This document shows, in pieces, positions 33,441 to 41,897 of a stretch of 64,000 nucleotides of DNA. The first letter of the stretch is position 1. The number at the start of each line of letters is the position of its first letter. Origin of the DNA: Fibrobacter sp. UWB2. GTDB lineage: Bacteria; Fibrobacterota; Fibrobacteria; Fibrobacterales; Fibrobacteraceae. The stretch lies in NCBI RefSeq assembly GCF_002210425.1, contig NZ_MWQK01000003.1, positions 186,001 through 250,000 on the forward strand. Direction: 5' to 3'. The notes under the pieces are model-generated. The model had not been told where the DNA came from. It did no database searches and was given only the letters and a program-made list of their open reading frames with translations. A program made the position numbers and the translations under genes.

Positions 33441-34373
33441 TTACTTCAACACGATCTTGTTGGAGAAGTTGACGGACTTGCCAGCAACGCGAACCATGTA
33501 GACGCCTGCATCGAGAGCAGCGAGGTTCATGGAGGAGGAAGCGTCGCCCTTAGCAACAACCTGACCCTGGAGGTTCATGACTTCTGCAGTAGCGTTGGAC
33601 TTAACACCAGAGAAGCTGAGGGTACGGCCAGAGAGGGTAGCCTTAGCAGAGGAAGCTGCACGGACAGAGTGAATAGCACCAGTGGGGCAAGTAGCCGGGC
33701 AGGTGCCACCAGCGTACGGACCGATAGCGCAGATGTTGAAGTCATAGTTACCAGCAGCAGCCTGGATCTTGAACTTAACAGCAACGAGCTGTGCAGCAGC
33801 GTCAGTACCGCTCATCTTTGTGGCACCCTTGTACCAAGACGGCTGAGCAAAGCCAGACCACGGAATGGACTTCGTTGCAGCAGCAGAAGCAGCCTTAGCG
33901 AGGGAAGCAGCCGGGTTTGCGTAACCGATGGTTGCGTCAACGTCGCCGAGACCGAGTTCAAGAGTCGGAGCAGCAGCGGAAGTATAAGTAATGCAGAGGC
34001 CACCCCAAGCAGAAGCGTCACCCGGCACCGGATCACCAGAAGCGCCTTCGCCGACGACGTTGAAGCCGATACCGACGAACGGGTTATAAGTCAAGGAACC
34101 CTTGGCAAGAGCTGCAGTACCGCAGATACCGTGGCAATGTTCAACAACCGGGTCCATAGCGGTAGCAGAGTATTCGTTACCGAGTTCAACCGGCCAAACA
34201 ACCTTAGATTCACCACCGTCACCGTCGTCGCCGTAGCTGAACCAGTAACCGTAGGTGTTCGTGTCGTTACCAATGCCAGTTTCAACCTGCGGAGCATCGC
34301 CCAGCCAGGTGTCAAATGCAAAAGCAGCAGAGGCAGCGAGAATTGCCGAAGCAATTGTGAGTTTCTTATTCAT
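33441..34373 (-). CDS. Secreted beta-sandwich protein with sorting tail, paralogue 3
   Basis: A 310-residue exported protein with the same jelly-roll domain (FDTWLGDAPQVETGIGNDT, AWGGLCITYTS, IPWSGFAQPSWYKG) and sorting tail (SVNFSNKIVLK) as paralogues 1 and 2, but with a slightly more regular, Ala-rich codon and residue composition. This suggests higher expression. The second Cys loop is CPATCPTG. It is transcribed away from the GH5 gene across a 485-base shared intergenic region, with a TATATT box near 34427-34432 and a leader of about 50 bases. Confidence 0.75.
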   Translation of the reverse strand: MNKKLTIASAILAASAAFAFDTWLGDAPQVETGIGNDTNTYGYWFSYGDDGDGGESKVVWPVELGNEYSATAMDPVVEHCHGICGTAALAKGSLTYNPFVGIGFNVVGEGASGDPVPGDASAWGGLCITYTSAAAPTLELGLGDVDATIGYANPAASLAKAASAAATKSIPWSGFAQPSWYKGATKMSGTDAAAQLVAVKFKIQAAAGNYDFNICAIGPYAGGTCPATCPTGAIHSVRAASSAKATLSGRTLSFSGVKSNATAEVMNLQGQVVAKGDASSSMNLAALDAGVYMVRVAGKSVNFSNKIVLK

Positions 34374-34858
34374 AATTCTCTCTCTTTTTTTAACTGTTTA
34401 CCCAAATTGGGTGATTTGGACAACAATATATTTTTTTTTCTTTCAAAATGCCATACCTACAGCCGTTTGAAAAAAAAATTTACATTACTGTTTACAAACC
34501 GCCCTTTCCTAGACAATATACAACTTTGGCGGCATCCAAAGTACATACAAATTTCTTTACAATTTACTTCTGTGTCGTTCATCACACGAAAACACAACGC
34601 AATTTTTTTATTACGATAGAAATCCTTGACTCCTGCGAGCAGAAAGCTACATTATATATAAATATACTTGCCATCTCGACCAAGGCCTTGCGCAAAGCGG
34701 GATCCCACGTCGCAAGGGTGGCAAAAAACGGGGTAAAGGTGTACAACAGACACAAAGCGAACAGCCTTGTGTTCAATAGTAAACAAAAAATTAGCCTAAA
34801 TTGTTTACTATCTTCGATTTAATTAGATAATTTTTGTCAAAACAAAAGGAAAACACTC
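34374..34858. promoter_or_regulatory. Divergent regulatory region of the GH5 and paralogue 3 genes
   Basis: This non-coding stretch holds a perfect ACCCAA-A-TTGGGT palindrome (34400-34412) in the leader of paralogue 3, several TGTTTAC motifs (near 34395, 34488 and 34802, and reversed near 34779), and the inverted repeat at 34776-34811. A TATATA tract at 34656-34666 may be part of a promoter. I see no gene in it. Confidence 0.5.
34776..34811. promoter_or_regulatory. Operator-like inverted repeat upstream of the GH5 gene
   Basis: ATAGTAAACAA (34776-34786) and TTGTTTACTAT (34801-34811) are perfect 11-base inverted arms 14 bases apart, centred about 65 bases before the ATG. The arms are on opposite strands with a 25-base centre-to-centre distance, so they suit a dimeric regulator with extended contact or two dimers. 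Confidence 0.6.
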
Positions 34859-37096
34859 ATGAAATTGACAAAGCTTCTGACAAGCATCTTGGCAGGCGCG
34901 GCAATATCCGCCTTTGCAGCCGATGCATCGACAGCAACCCCCAAGAAAGTTGGGCCGGTGTCTTATTATGGCGCACTCCACACTAGCGGCAGTAAGATCA
35001 TTGGCGCCAAGAACAACCAGCAGGTCATGCTCCGCGGTGTGAGCCTTTTCTGGTCCGACGCAACGGGTCTTTCTTACTATAACCCGACCGTCATTTCATG
35101 GGTTGTAGACAATCTCAAGATTGACGTGTTCCGTTACGCCATGGGTATCGAATACTATGACTCCAATGGCGGCACCAAGAACAAGCTGGACGATCAGGTT
35201 TCTTATACGAAGTCCCCGGAAGGCCAGCTCTCCACCATCGACAGAATGATCCAGGCTGCTATCGAAAACGACGTCTATATCGTCATCGACTGGCATAGCC
35301 ACAGAGCTCACCTCGAAACACCCATCGCCAAGGATTTCTTCGCCAAGATTTCCCAGAAATACAAAGATGTCCCGAACATCATCTACGAAATCTACAACGA
35401 ACCGGTCAGCGGTAGCGGTGGCGACTGGGGTGCCATCAAGAACTACGCCAACTCCGTTGTCCCAGCCATCCGTACCAACACGCAGAACTTGATCATCGTC
35501 GGTACGCCGAACTGGTCCCAGCATCCGGAACAGGGCGCAAGAGACCCGATCCAATCCACGAACATTGCTTACGTTTTGCACTTCTACGCCTCCAGCCACT
35601 CCAAGGGTAGCTACGGCGGTTACGTCTCTAGCGCACTCAGCGCCGGTTATCCGGTGTTCATCTCTGAATGGGGTACCACGAACGCTGACGGTGACGGCGA
35701 ACCGAACTCCAGCGCCACGAACGAATGGACTCAGTTCATGGACCAGAACATGATTCCGAACTGCAACTGGAGCTTGCGTCAGCAGACTTCCGATGTGGAC
35801 CAGAAGAGTGAAAAGTCCGCCATCTTCGCTGGCGACAAGTCCCTCATCACGGCCGCAGCCCTCGATGCAGCAACTTTCACCTCCTCGGGTAATATCATCA
35901 AGAGCTACCTCACCAAGAACGCACGTTCCTGGGCAGACTCCCTCGTCAAGGGCAAGAGCGGCAGCTGCTCCTTCAAGGCTACAACAGCCAAGCAGACTGA
36001 CGGCAAGATTTCTGGAGTCCTCAAGTCCGGTTGTACTTACACCTCCAGCAACGAAAAGGTTGCTTCCGCTTCTGGCAGCGACATCGTCGTGGGCGACTAT
36101 GGTTTCGCCATCCTCACTGGTAATGACGGTTCTCAGTCTATCGTGACGGTCAAGCAAGTTGCAGGCCAGACCATCACGAACCTCTCTGATATCACTTGCA
36201 ATTTCTCCGGTAGCTGCACGGCCGCCTCCAAGAACGGCATGTCTCGCGACTTTGACGGTGACGGTACCAAGGACTACCTCCTCACCATGGACGACAAGAC
36301 CAATGAAGGCTCCAAGTTCACCCTCACGTCTCTCGACCCGACAACCGTTTCTGTAAGCAAGAACAAGTGCACTAACGCCAACTGCTCCAACTCTCAGAAG
36401 AATCAGCAAGTTTGGATGTTGCACTTCCACAAGTACGGCACAGCTAAGGTCGTTGCATCTGCTCCGGCAATTACAGGCTTCCGCGCCATGCAGGACACCT
36501 TCGAAATCACTTACAAGAAGGGTTCCTACAACATGAACAACAAGTTCAAGGATCAGACCATCGCTCTTGGCGGAACCACTACTGAAGGATTCCCGGATGC
36601 ATTGCTCGGCAACGCCGTTACTTACACGTTCAACGGCCTGCCCACCACGCCTTACTTGACCAAGGTCGGCAACGCCTTCGTCGGTGGCGCCCAGAACGCA
36701 ATCTTCGCTATTACGGCCCACATTGCTGAAACTGCCGACTACGAAGAATTCGAAAGAACTGTAACGGTTATCGTTGGCGACGCAGGCACGGCAGTCAACT
36801 TGGCCGATTGGATCGCATACACCAACAAGGCCACCGACGCCATCAAGCCGGCTAACAAGATTGTAAACAGCTTCAACGCCCGCATGAACGGTTCGATGCT
36901 CCAGTTCACGACCAAGAACACTGGTCTCGTGAAGGTGGACATCTATGACGCTCTCGGCGCAAGCGTGAAGCAGATGTCCGAAGTCTACGGCAAGGGCAGC
37001 CACGCTATCGACCTCAAGGGTCTCCCGAACGGCTCCTACACGCTCGTTGTCCGCCAGGGCAGCAGCAAGGCTTCCATCCGCTGGGTGAACAAGTAA
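34859..37096 (+). CDS. Secreted GH5 endoglucanase with C-terminal sorting domain
   Basis: A 745-residue exported cellulase. After a signal peptide (ending AISAFA), the GH5 barrel spans about residues 30-330. The acid/base glutamate is in IYNEP (Glu181) and the nucleophile in FISEWG (Glu270); the N-terminal QVMLRGVSLFW and the VYIVIDWHSH strand point to a GH5_2-like endo-beta-1,4-glucanase. Two or three Ig-like or Ca-binding segments follow (DFDGDGTKDYL near 465), then a tail of about 80 residues ending in RQGSSKASIRWVNK that resembles type IX sorting domains. AAAAGGA precedes ATG 34859. It is probably controlled by the inverted repeat upstream. Confidence 0.92.
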   Translation: MKLTKLLTSILAGAAISAFAADASTATPKKVGPVSYYGALHTSGSKIIGAKNNQQVMLRGVSLFWSDATGLSYYNPTVISWVVDNLKIDVFRYAMGIEYYDSNGGTKNKLDDQVSYTKSPEGQLSTIDRMIQAAIENDVYIVIDWHSHRAHLETPIAKDFFAKISQKYKDVPNIIYEIYNEPVSGSGGDWGAIKNYANSVVPAIRTNTQNLIIVGTPNWSQHPEQGARDPIQSTNIAYVLHFYASSHSKGSYGGYVSSALSAGYPVFISEWGTTNADGDGEPNSSATNEWTQFMDQNMIPNCNWSLRQQTSDVDQKSEKSAIFAGDKSLITAAALDAATFTSSGNIIKSYLTKNARSWADSLVKGKSGSCSFKATTAKQTDGKISGVLKSGCTYTSSNEKVASASGSDIVVGDYGFAILTGNDGSQSIVTVKQVAGQTITNLSDITCNFSGSCTAASKNGMSRDFDGDGTKDYLLTMDDKTNEGSKFTLTSLDPTTVSVSKNKCTNANCSNSQKNQQVWMLHFHKYGTAKVVASAPAITGFRAMQDTFEITYKKGSYNMNNKFKDQTIALGGTTTEGFPDALLGNAVTYTFNGLPTTPYLTKVGNAFVGGAQNAIFAITAHIAETADYEEFERTVTVIVGDAGTAVNLADWIAYTNKATDAIKPANKIVNSFNARMNGSMLQFTTKNTGLVKVDIYDALGASVKQMSEVYGKGSHAIDLKGLPNGSYTLVVRQGSSKASIRWVNK

Positions 37097-37134
37097 TTAA
37101 ATAAAGGCGGGCTCCGCCCGCAAACAGATATTAA

Positions 37135-37160
37135 AACTCCAGCCAACGGCTGGAGTTTTT
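37135..37160 (+). terminator. Rho-independent terminator of the GH5 gene
   Basis: AACTCCAGCC pairs with GGCTGGAGTT around AAC, followed by T residues. A smaller GGCGGGC/GCCCGC hairpin lies just upstream (37107-37121). Confidence 0.85.
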
Positions 37161-37181
37161 TTCGTGCAAAGATTTTGAAAA

Positions 37182-37235
37182 GGAGATGCCCGCTTACTTC
37201 GACTTCGCTCAGTACAGGCTCCAGCGGGCATGACA
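37182..37235. repeat. Nested dispersed palindrome
   Basis: The outer element GGAGATGCCCGC / GCGGGCATGACA carries in its loop a CTTCGACTTCGCTCAG segment, which is the core of the GGATCC-type element. One family member appears to have been inserted into, or recombined with, another. Confidence 0.7.
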
Positions 37236-37261
37236 ATGCTGTTTTGCGAAGAACCATGTTA

Positions 37262-38968
37262 CTACTGTTTCGAGCCGTTTGGCTTGTATGAGCGTTCTCC
37301 GTTACGGATAATCACGTGATTACGTGTACGCAGAACGTAGGGCGTTTCGGTCTTTTGCACAGAGCTGCGACGAATGCGCGGCGCAATGGACTGAACATTC
37401 TCATTAAAATAGAACTTGCCTAAATAAGCGGCAGGCTGTTCCTGGCCACAAGTTCCCTTTCCACTAGGCTTATCATTGGCAAACTGAATGTCGCCTACCT
37501 TCAAATACACCTGATAATTACGATAACGAAGTTTGCCTAGTTTAACGGAAACCTCAATTTCGTTGTTTCCGTCAAATGTCATTACGGTATCTCCGCCTGC
37601 GACCGAGATGGTGCGGCTATGGACATCTCTAAAATCAACATCGGGCAAGTCCACATAATCCATGTCAGGGCACATATCCAAATCGCTTCCTTCCAGGTCT
37701 TCCAAAATGGCAAGTTTTACCGGAGCCATCCAAGTGAGGTTGCCAAAGCCCACATTCTGCACGCGGAATTTTGCATGGAGCATATGGTCAGAGCCCACCG
37801 TATCGCTTAACCACGATTCTCGCAGCACAAAGCGGTAGCCCAAGTGGTCATTGATGTACTTGAAGCCCGTCAGCGAATCGACATGCGCCGGATCATAATC
37901 AAAATCTTTCTGCTTGAACAGCGTCTTTTTCCAGCTATTAATCAGGTTGTTGTTCCACTGGATATTCAAATAGCTCGTGTGCGTGCGGAAGCCCTCGTAC
38001 GCGAGGAATTCCGGCGTATTGATGACCTGGTAGCCGTTCGCCGTCGTGAGAGCTTCGCCGCCGTAAGGCGTGTTGATGCCGTACTTTTCGAGCCAGGCAA
38101 CGCCTTCTTCACGGCAAATGGACGTTTTGCAATCCGCACCCCAAGTGCCGTAATCGTATTGCGTTCCCAAGTAGCCGTCATTGAACATTCCCACGCGGTA
38201 CATCGTATCGCCCTTGGCCTTTGCGATTTCTGCAAACTTTTCACCGTCGATATGGAAGTCCACTCCCCAATTGTCAAACCCGAGCACTTTCGCTGAATAA
38301 TTTCCCGTTCGCGTTAAAATCTTGAGTTCGGGAGGTGTGCTGCGAAGCATCAAGTTCGTCGCTTCGGCAACGCGGTCATACGTGATGCTCGTGTCGGAAT
38401 GCATTTCGCCATAGGCGCCGTGCATGCCCATTTCAAGTGCGACAATCACATCGGTATTCTTTGAAAGCACAGGGGCGAGCTGCTCCACATGGCGTAACAC
38501 CCACTTGTGTTCCGGAGTCACATTGCTGCGGCCATTGTACCACGGGTCATAACAAATGCGCACAATTACAAAGCCCTTGTTCGCGCGGATATTGTCAAAT
38601 GTCTGCTGCAACACGTTCAGCGCGTCTTCGGTCAAATCTTGGCTCTTTCCCCAAGTCGTATCCTTCTTGCCACCCGTCGTATCAATTCCGAGCCAGGCAC
38701 GGCTACTGAATTCCGAAATTTCGGCACGCAAGTGCAAGAGCTGGCTGTACGGCTTTTCAATCGGCTTACCTCCCGAGGGCTTTATATGCAACACCTGAGG
38801 CGTATAAAAACCGCGGTCGTAATTTGCAAGAGTAATCATGTAGTCGGTGGAGTCTATACCCTGTTTCACAAGCCCCGATGCAAAAGCAGGAGATTGCAAA
38901 AAAGCAAGCGACAAAGTCGCCAACGTAAAGCCCCATCCAAAAGAAAAACGTGAAAAAAATGTTGTCAT
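37262..38968 (-). CDS. Secreted DUF4874/DUF4832 protein (putative glycoside hydrolase-like)
   Basis: A 568-residue exported protein from ATG 38968 (the 590-residue frame adds a non-signal N terminus). After a signal peptide ending SPAFA, a DUF4874-like barrel (about residues 40-240, with NYDRGFYTP, VIVRICYDPW, ALEMGMHGAYGEMH) is followed by DUF4832 (about 240-545). Such proteins have TIM-barrel features and are suspected carbohydrate-active enzymes; no activity is established to my knowledge. Its neighbours are the GH5 and an oligosaccharide-type ABC importer, which fits a polysaccharide role. Confidence 0.8.
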   Translation of the reverse strand: MTTFFSRFSFGWGFTLATLSLAFLQSPAFASGLVKQGIDSTDYMITLANYDRGFYTPQVLHIKPSGGKPIEKPYSQLLHLRAEISEFSSRAWLGIDTTGGKKDTTWGKSQDLTEDALNVLQQTFDNIRANKGFVIVRICYDPWYNGRSNVTPEHKWVLRHVEQLAPVLSKNTDVIVALEMGMHGAYGEMHSDTSITYDRVAEATNLMLRSTPPELKILTRTGNYSAKVLGFDNWGVDFHIDGEKFAEIAKAKGDTMYRVGMFNDGYLGTQYDYGTWGADCKTSICREEGVAWLEKYGINTPYGGEALTTANGYQVINTPEFLAYEGFRTHTSYLNIQWNNNLINSWKKTLFKQKDFDYDPAHVDSLTGFKYINDHLGYRFVLRESWLSDTVGSDHMLHAKFRVQNVGFGNLTWMAPVKLAILEDLEGSDLDMCPDMDYVDLPDVDFRDVHSRTISVAGGDTVMTFDGNNEIEVSVKLGKLRYRNYQVYLKVGDIQFANDKPSGKGTCGQEQPAAYLGKFYFNENVQSIAPRIRRSSVQKTETPYVLRTRNHVIIRNGERSYKPNGSKQ

Positions 38969-39099
38969 AGAAGTAATATATATTTTTAATTGCAAAAATC
39001 TTCGACTTCGCCAAAAGACGGCATCAACGCCCAAATTCTAACTCATCATGGTCTAACAAACTAAAAATTTCAACTTTATCTCACCAAAGGAGATAAATC

Positions 39100-39123
39100 A
39101 TGAATAATGAAAGCCTGACGTAA
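39100..39123 (+). other. Seven-residue ORF with strong ribosome-binding site, joined to a terminator
   Basis: AAAGGAG (39085-39091) is placed ideally before ATG 39100, and the ORF reads MNNESLT then TAA. Its last codons form the left arm of the terminator at 39111-39141. No gene follows on this strand. It could be the end of a small RNA or a leader peptide left without its operon. Confidence 0.3.
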
Positions 39124-39141
39124 AAAACGTCAGGCTTTTTT
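39111..39141 (+). terminator. Rho-independent terminator
   Basis: AAGCCTGACGT (39111-39121) pairs perfectly with ACGTCAGGCTT (39127-39137), followed by T residues. It implies a short plus-strand transcript starting between 38970 and 39100. Confidence 0.8.
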
Positions 39142-39150
39142 ATATAAAAG

Positions 39151-39178
39151 AAAAACCGCAGCGGTTGCTGCGGCTTTT
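39151..39178. terminator. Bidirectional terminator after the ABC importer operon
   Basis: CCGCAGC (39156-39162) and GCTGCGG (39167-39173) with A residues on the left and T residues on the right; it can end the minus-strand operon. Confidence 0.7.
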
Positions 39179-39190
39179 CGAATTGCACTA

Positions 39191-39233
39191 GATCCTTCGA
39201 CTACGAGGCTACGCCTCTTCGCTCAGGATGACA
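39191..39233. repeat. GATCC/ATGACA dispersed palindrome
   Basis: GATCCTTCGA at one end and CTCAGGATGACA at the other enclose an inner GAGGC-TAC-GCCTC hairpin. It follows the stop codon of the importer ATPase gene. Confidence 0.7.
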
Positions 39234-39241
39234 CGCGTCAA

Positions 39242-40051
39242 TTACTTTTTGCTGCGATGGCTATTCTTGATCCATTCAGTCTTGTGGACTTCCGGAATGT
39301 CATCGAGCAAGCGGAGCGTATGCGGTTCGTTCGTGTTGTCGAGCACTTCAGCAGGAGTACCCTGGTTCACGATCTTACCGTCGTGCATGATGAAGATACG
39401 GTCAGAAACGTAGTTTGCAAGACCGATATCGTGGGTCACGAACACCACGGTCATCTTCAGCTCGTCTTTCAACTTGCGGAGGTAATCGAGGATGTTTGCA
39501 CGCACACAGGCGTCCACCATGGAGGTAGCTTCGTCAGCAATGAGGACCTTCGGACGGAGCGCGAAGATACGGGCGAGAAGCATACGCTGCATCTGACCAC
39601 CGGAAAGTTCGAACGGATACTTGCCTTCGATATCTGCCGGAGCAACGTTCACAGCCTTGAGACCTTCGTCAACGCGGCGACGGACTTCTTCCTTGGAGGG
39701 CTTATCCTTCAAGATGTTGAGAGCGTCTTCGAGCTGGCTACGGATCGTAAAGAACTGGTTGAAGCAGCCGAACGGGTCCTGGAAAACGGACTGGACTTCG
39801 TTCCAGTGGTTCTTCAAGTTCTTGATCGGCTTGTCGCGATAGAGGAACTGACCGCGAGTCGGCTGGTAGAGACCGAGCATGATCTTTGCAAGCACGGACT
39901 TACCGCAACCGGAACCACCCACGATGGAGATGAATTCTTCGTCGTAGATGTCAAAGGAAACGTCCTTAACAGCAGTCTTCAAGCTCTTGCCGGCACCGAA
40001 ATCCTTGCTGATGCGCTTGGCAGAAAAAACAATGGGCTTATCACTTTGCAT
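39242..40051 (-). CDS. Dpp/Opp-type ABC importer ATPase, second subunit
   Basis: A 269-residue ATPase of the peptide/oligosaccharide importer class (DppF-like). Walker A is GGSGCGKS at about residues 42-49, signature LSGGQMQR, Walker B VLIADEATSMVD, and the H-loop VTHD. It works as a heterodimer with the upstream ATPase, whose gene it overlaps by 11 bases. It is the last gene of a five-gene operon running from the binding protein at 45142. Confidence 0.93.
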   Translation of the reverse strand: MQSDKPIVFSAKRISKDFGAGKSLKTAVKDVSFDIYDEEFISIVGGSGCGKSVLAKIMLGLYQPTRGQFLYRDKPIKNLKNHWNEVQSVFQDPFGCFNQFFTIRSQLEDALNILKDKPSKEEVRRRVDEGLKAVNVAPADIEGKYPFELSGGQMQRMLLARIFALRPKVLIADEATSMVDACVRANILDYLRKLKDELKMTVVFVTHDIGLANYVSDRIFIMHDGKIVNQGTPAEVLDNTNEPHTLRLLDDIPEVHKTEWIKNSHRSKK

Positions 40052-41039
40052 AATCGCACCTCACGTCACGATCGCCGACAATGCGGAGATTCTGGGTATT
40101 CTTCTTGCAGTCCGGGCATGCCTTGCTGCAACGCGGAGCGAAGCGGCAGCCCACAATCTTGTTCTTGAGGCTAGGAGGAGCACCTTCGATAGCCACCGGA
40201 TGGCGGCCACGCTGGCTTGCCTCGGTACTGAGCATAGCGCCCATCAAGGCCTGCGTATACGGATGACGCGGATCCTTGACGACCTGTTCTGCAGTACCCT
40301 TTTCCACGATTTCGCCTGCGTACATGATGGCGATGTTGTCAGCCACGTGGTAGAGGAGCGGAAGTTCGTGGGTAATGAAGATCATCGATTGGAAGATGCC
40401 CTTGTCGAGCAAGTCGAAGATCATCTTGATCACTTCCTTCTGCGTGGAAACGTCCAAAGCAGAAGTCGGTTCGTCAGCAATCACCATCTTCGGGAGAAGA
40501 ATCGTAGAGATTGCAATCACGCAACGCTGGCGTTCACCTGCAGTGAGGTTGATCGGGAAGGAGTTGAGCACGCGCTTGGTGTCCATGCCGATACGGTCGA
40601 AATGAGCATAGACGCGATCGTAGATCTGCTTAGCGTCCGGTCTTTCGCCCGGTCTTGCGTGAGCTCTGAGCACGTCGGCTGCGATATCCTTAATCTTGCG
40701 AACCGGGTTCAATGCGTTGAATGCACCCTGCGGAATCATGGAAACCTGCTGGGCGAGGACATTCGCACGAACATCTTCGACGCTGCGGTTCATGAGGGAT
40801 TCCATCTTGTCACCGTTCTTGACGCGAACGTCACCCGTTTCCGGGTAAAGCGGCGGAATGCACATGCCCATAAGGCCAGAAACGAGCGTAGACTTACCGC
40901 AACCAGATTCACCGGCGATACCGAGAATTTCCCCCTGCTTCATGGAGAAGGACACGTCTGTAACAGCGTGAGTCTTGTCTCCAAAACGGCCGAGGTAATA
41001 AAGACCCAAGTGGTCAACTTCAAAAACATTTTCAGACAT
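40041..41039 (-). CDS. Dpp/Opp-type ABC importer ATPase, first subunit
   Basis: A 332-residue DppD-like ATPase: Walker A GESGCGKS, Walker B VIADEPTSALD and a C-terminal oligopeptide-type domain with the Cys motif CRFAPRCSKACPDC, which in this class can bind an iron-sulfur cluster. The signature loop reads LTAGERQR instead of LSGGQRQR, a conservative change (Ser to Thr, and Gly to Ala). It partners with the ATPase at 39242. Confidence 0.93.
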   Translation of the reverse strand: MSENVFEVDHLGLYYLGRFGDKTHAVTDVSFSMKQGEILGIAGESGCGKSTLVSGLMGMCIPPLYPETGDVRVKNGDKMESLMNRSVEDVRANVLAQQVSMIPQGAFNALNPVRKIKDIAADVLRAHARPGERPDAKQIYDRVYAHFDRIGMDTKRVLNSFPINLTAGERQRCVIAISTILLPKMVIADEPTSALDVSTQKEVIKMIFDLLDKGIFQSMIFITHELPLLYHVADNIAIMYAGEIVEKGTAEQVVKDPRHPYTQALMGAMLSTEASQRGRHPVAIEGAPPSLKNKIVGCRFAPRCSKACPDCKKNTQNLRIVGDRDVRCDYAK

Positions 41040-41049
41040 TTTTTACCTC

Positions 41050-41895
41050 TTACTTGCGCAGACGCGGGTTGAAGACGCCTTCCATAGAAGTGTTAATCAA
41101 GTACAGAGCAAACACCGTGAGGGTAACGACGATCGTTGCCGGGATGAATGCAATCCAGATGGAGTCGGAGAGAGCACCGTTGTCCTTAGCCTGGTTCAAG
41201 ATGATACCGAGGCTGGTGGAATCTACAGGGCCAAGACCGATCATGGAGATGGAAGCTTCGGAAAGAATACCGGAAGACACCTGCATGATGAACACCATGA
41301 ACACGTACGAGAGCAAGTACGGAAGCACATGCTTGATCACAATCGTCAAAGTCGATGCACCGTTGAGGCGGGCAAGGGCGATGTGGTCGCGGCTACGGAG
41401 AGAAGATGCCTGGGCACGAACGGCACGGGCAGACCAGCTCCAAGCGGTAAGACCGATGATGAGACCAATCAAGGTGAGGGAACGGCCATCCTTAACAGCA
41501 GAGCTGATAAGAACGAGAATCACGAACTGCGGGATAACGATGAAGATGTTGGTGAGCATGTTCAATACTTCATCAACCCAGCCACCGCGGAAACCGCCGA
41601 ACAGACCGATAAGCACACCGATAGTCGTAGCAATGATACCAGCAACGAAGCCCACGTAGAGAGAGCTGCGGAGACCGGCAATCAAGAGAGACACGTAGTC
41701 ACGGCCGAGGTGGTCGGTGCCAAGCCAGTGGGCAGAGCTAGAGCCTGCATACGGGCCAGCGACGATGTCACGAGCGTGAGTGTCTACGTTGTAGAAAAGA
41801 GGTCCAAAGATGGCGATGAGGAGCGTGAGCACAAAGATGGACACGCCAATCACGAACATCGGGGACTTGAGAAGGTTTCTTAAAAGCTTACCCAT
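41050..41895 (-). CDS. Dpp/Opp-type ABC importer permease C
   Basis: A 281-residue inner-membrane permease with about six helices and the DppC layout: N-terminal helix, periplasmic loop with HWLGTDHLGRDYVSLLI (the family signature), and the coupling segment RAQASSLRSRDHIALARLNGAS. It pairs with the permease encoded just upstream. Confidence 0.93.
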   Translation of the reverse strand: MGKLLRNLLKSPMFVIGVSIFVLTLLIAIFGPLFYNVDTHARDIVAGPYAGSSSAHWLGTDHLGRDYVSLLIAGLRSSLYVGFVAGIIATTIGVLIGLFGGFRGGWVDEVLNMLTNIFIVIPQFVILVLISSAVKDGRSLTLIGLIIGLTAWSWSARAVRAQASSLRSRDHIALARLNGASTLTIVIKHVLPYLLSYVFMVFIMQVSSGILSEASISMIGLGPVDSTSLGIILNQAKDNGALSDSIWIAFIPATIVVTLTVFALYLINTSMEGVFNPRLRK

Positions 41896-41897
41896 GA

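Noticed and set aside
33402-34619. 405-residue plus-strand frame opposite paralogue 3
   Set aside because: It is the shadow of a clear secreted protein with signal peptide on the minus strand, and its product is Ser/Arg-rich with no domain.
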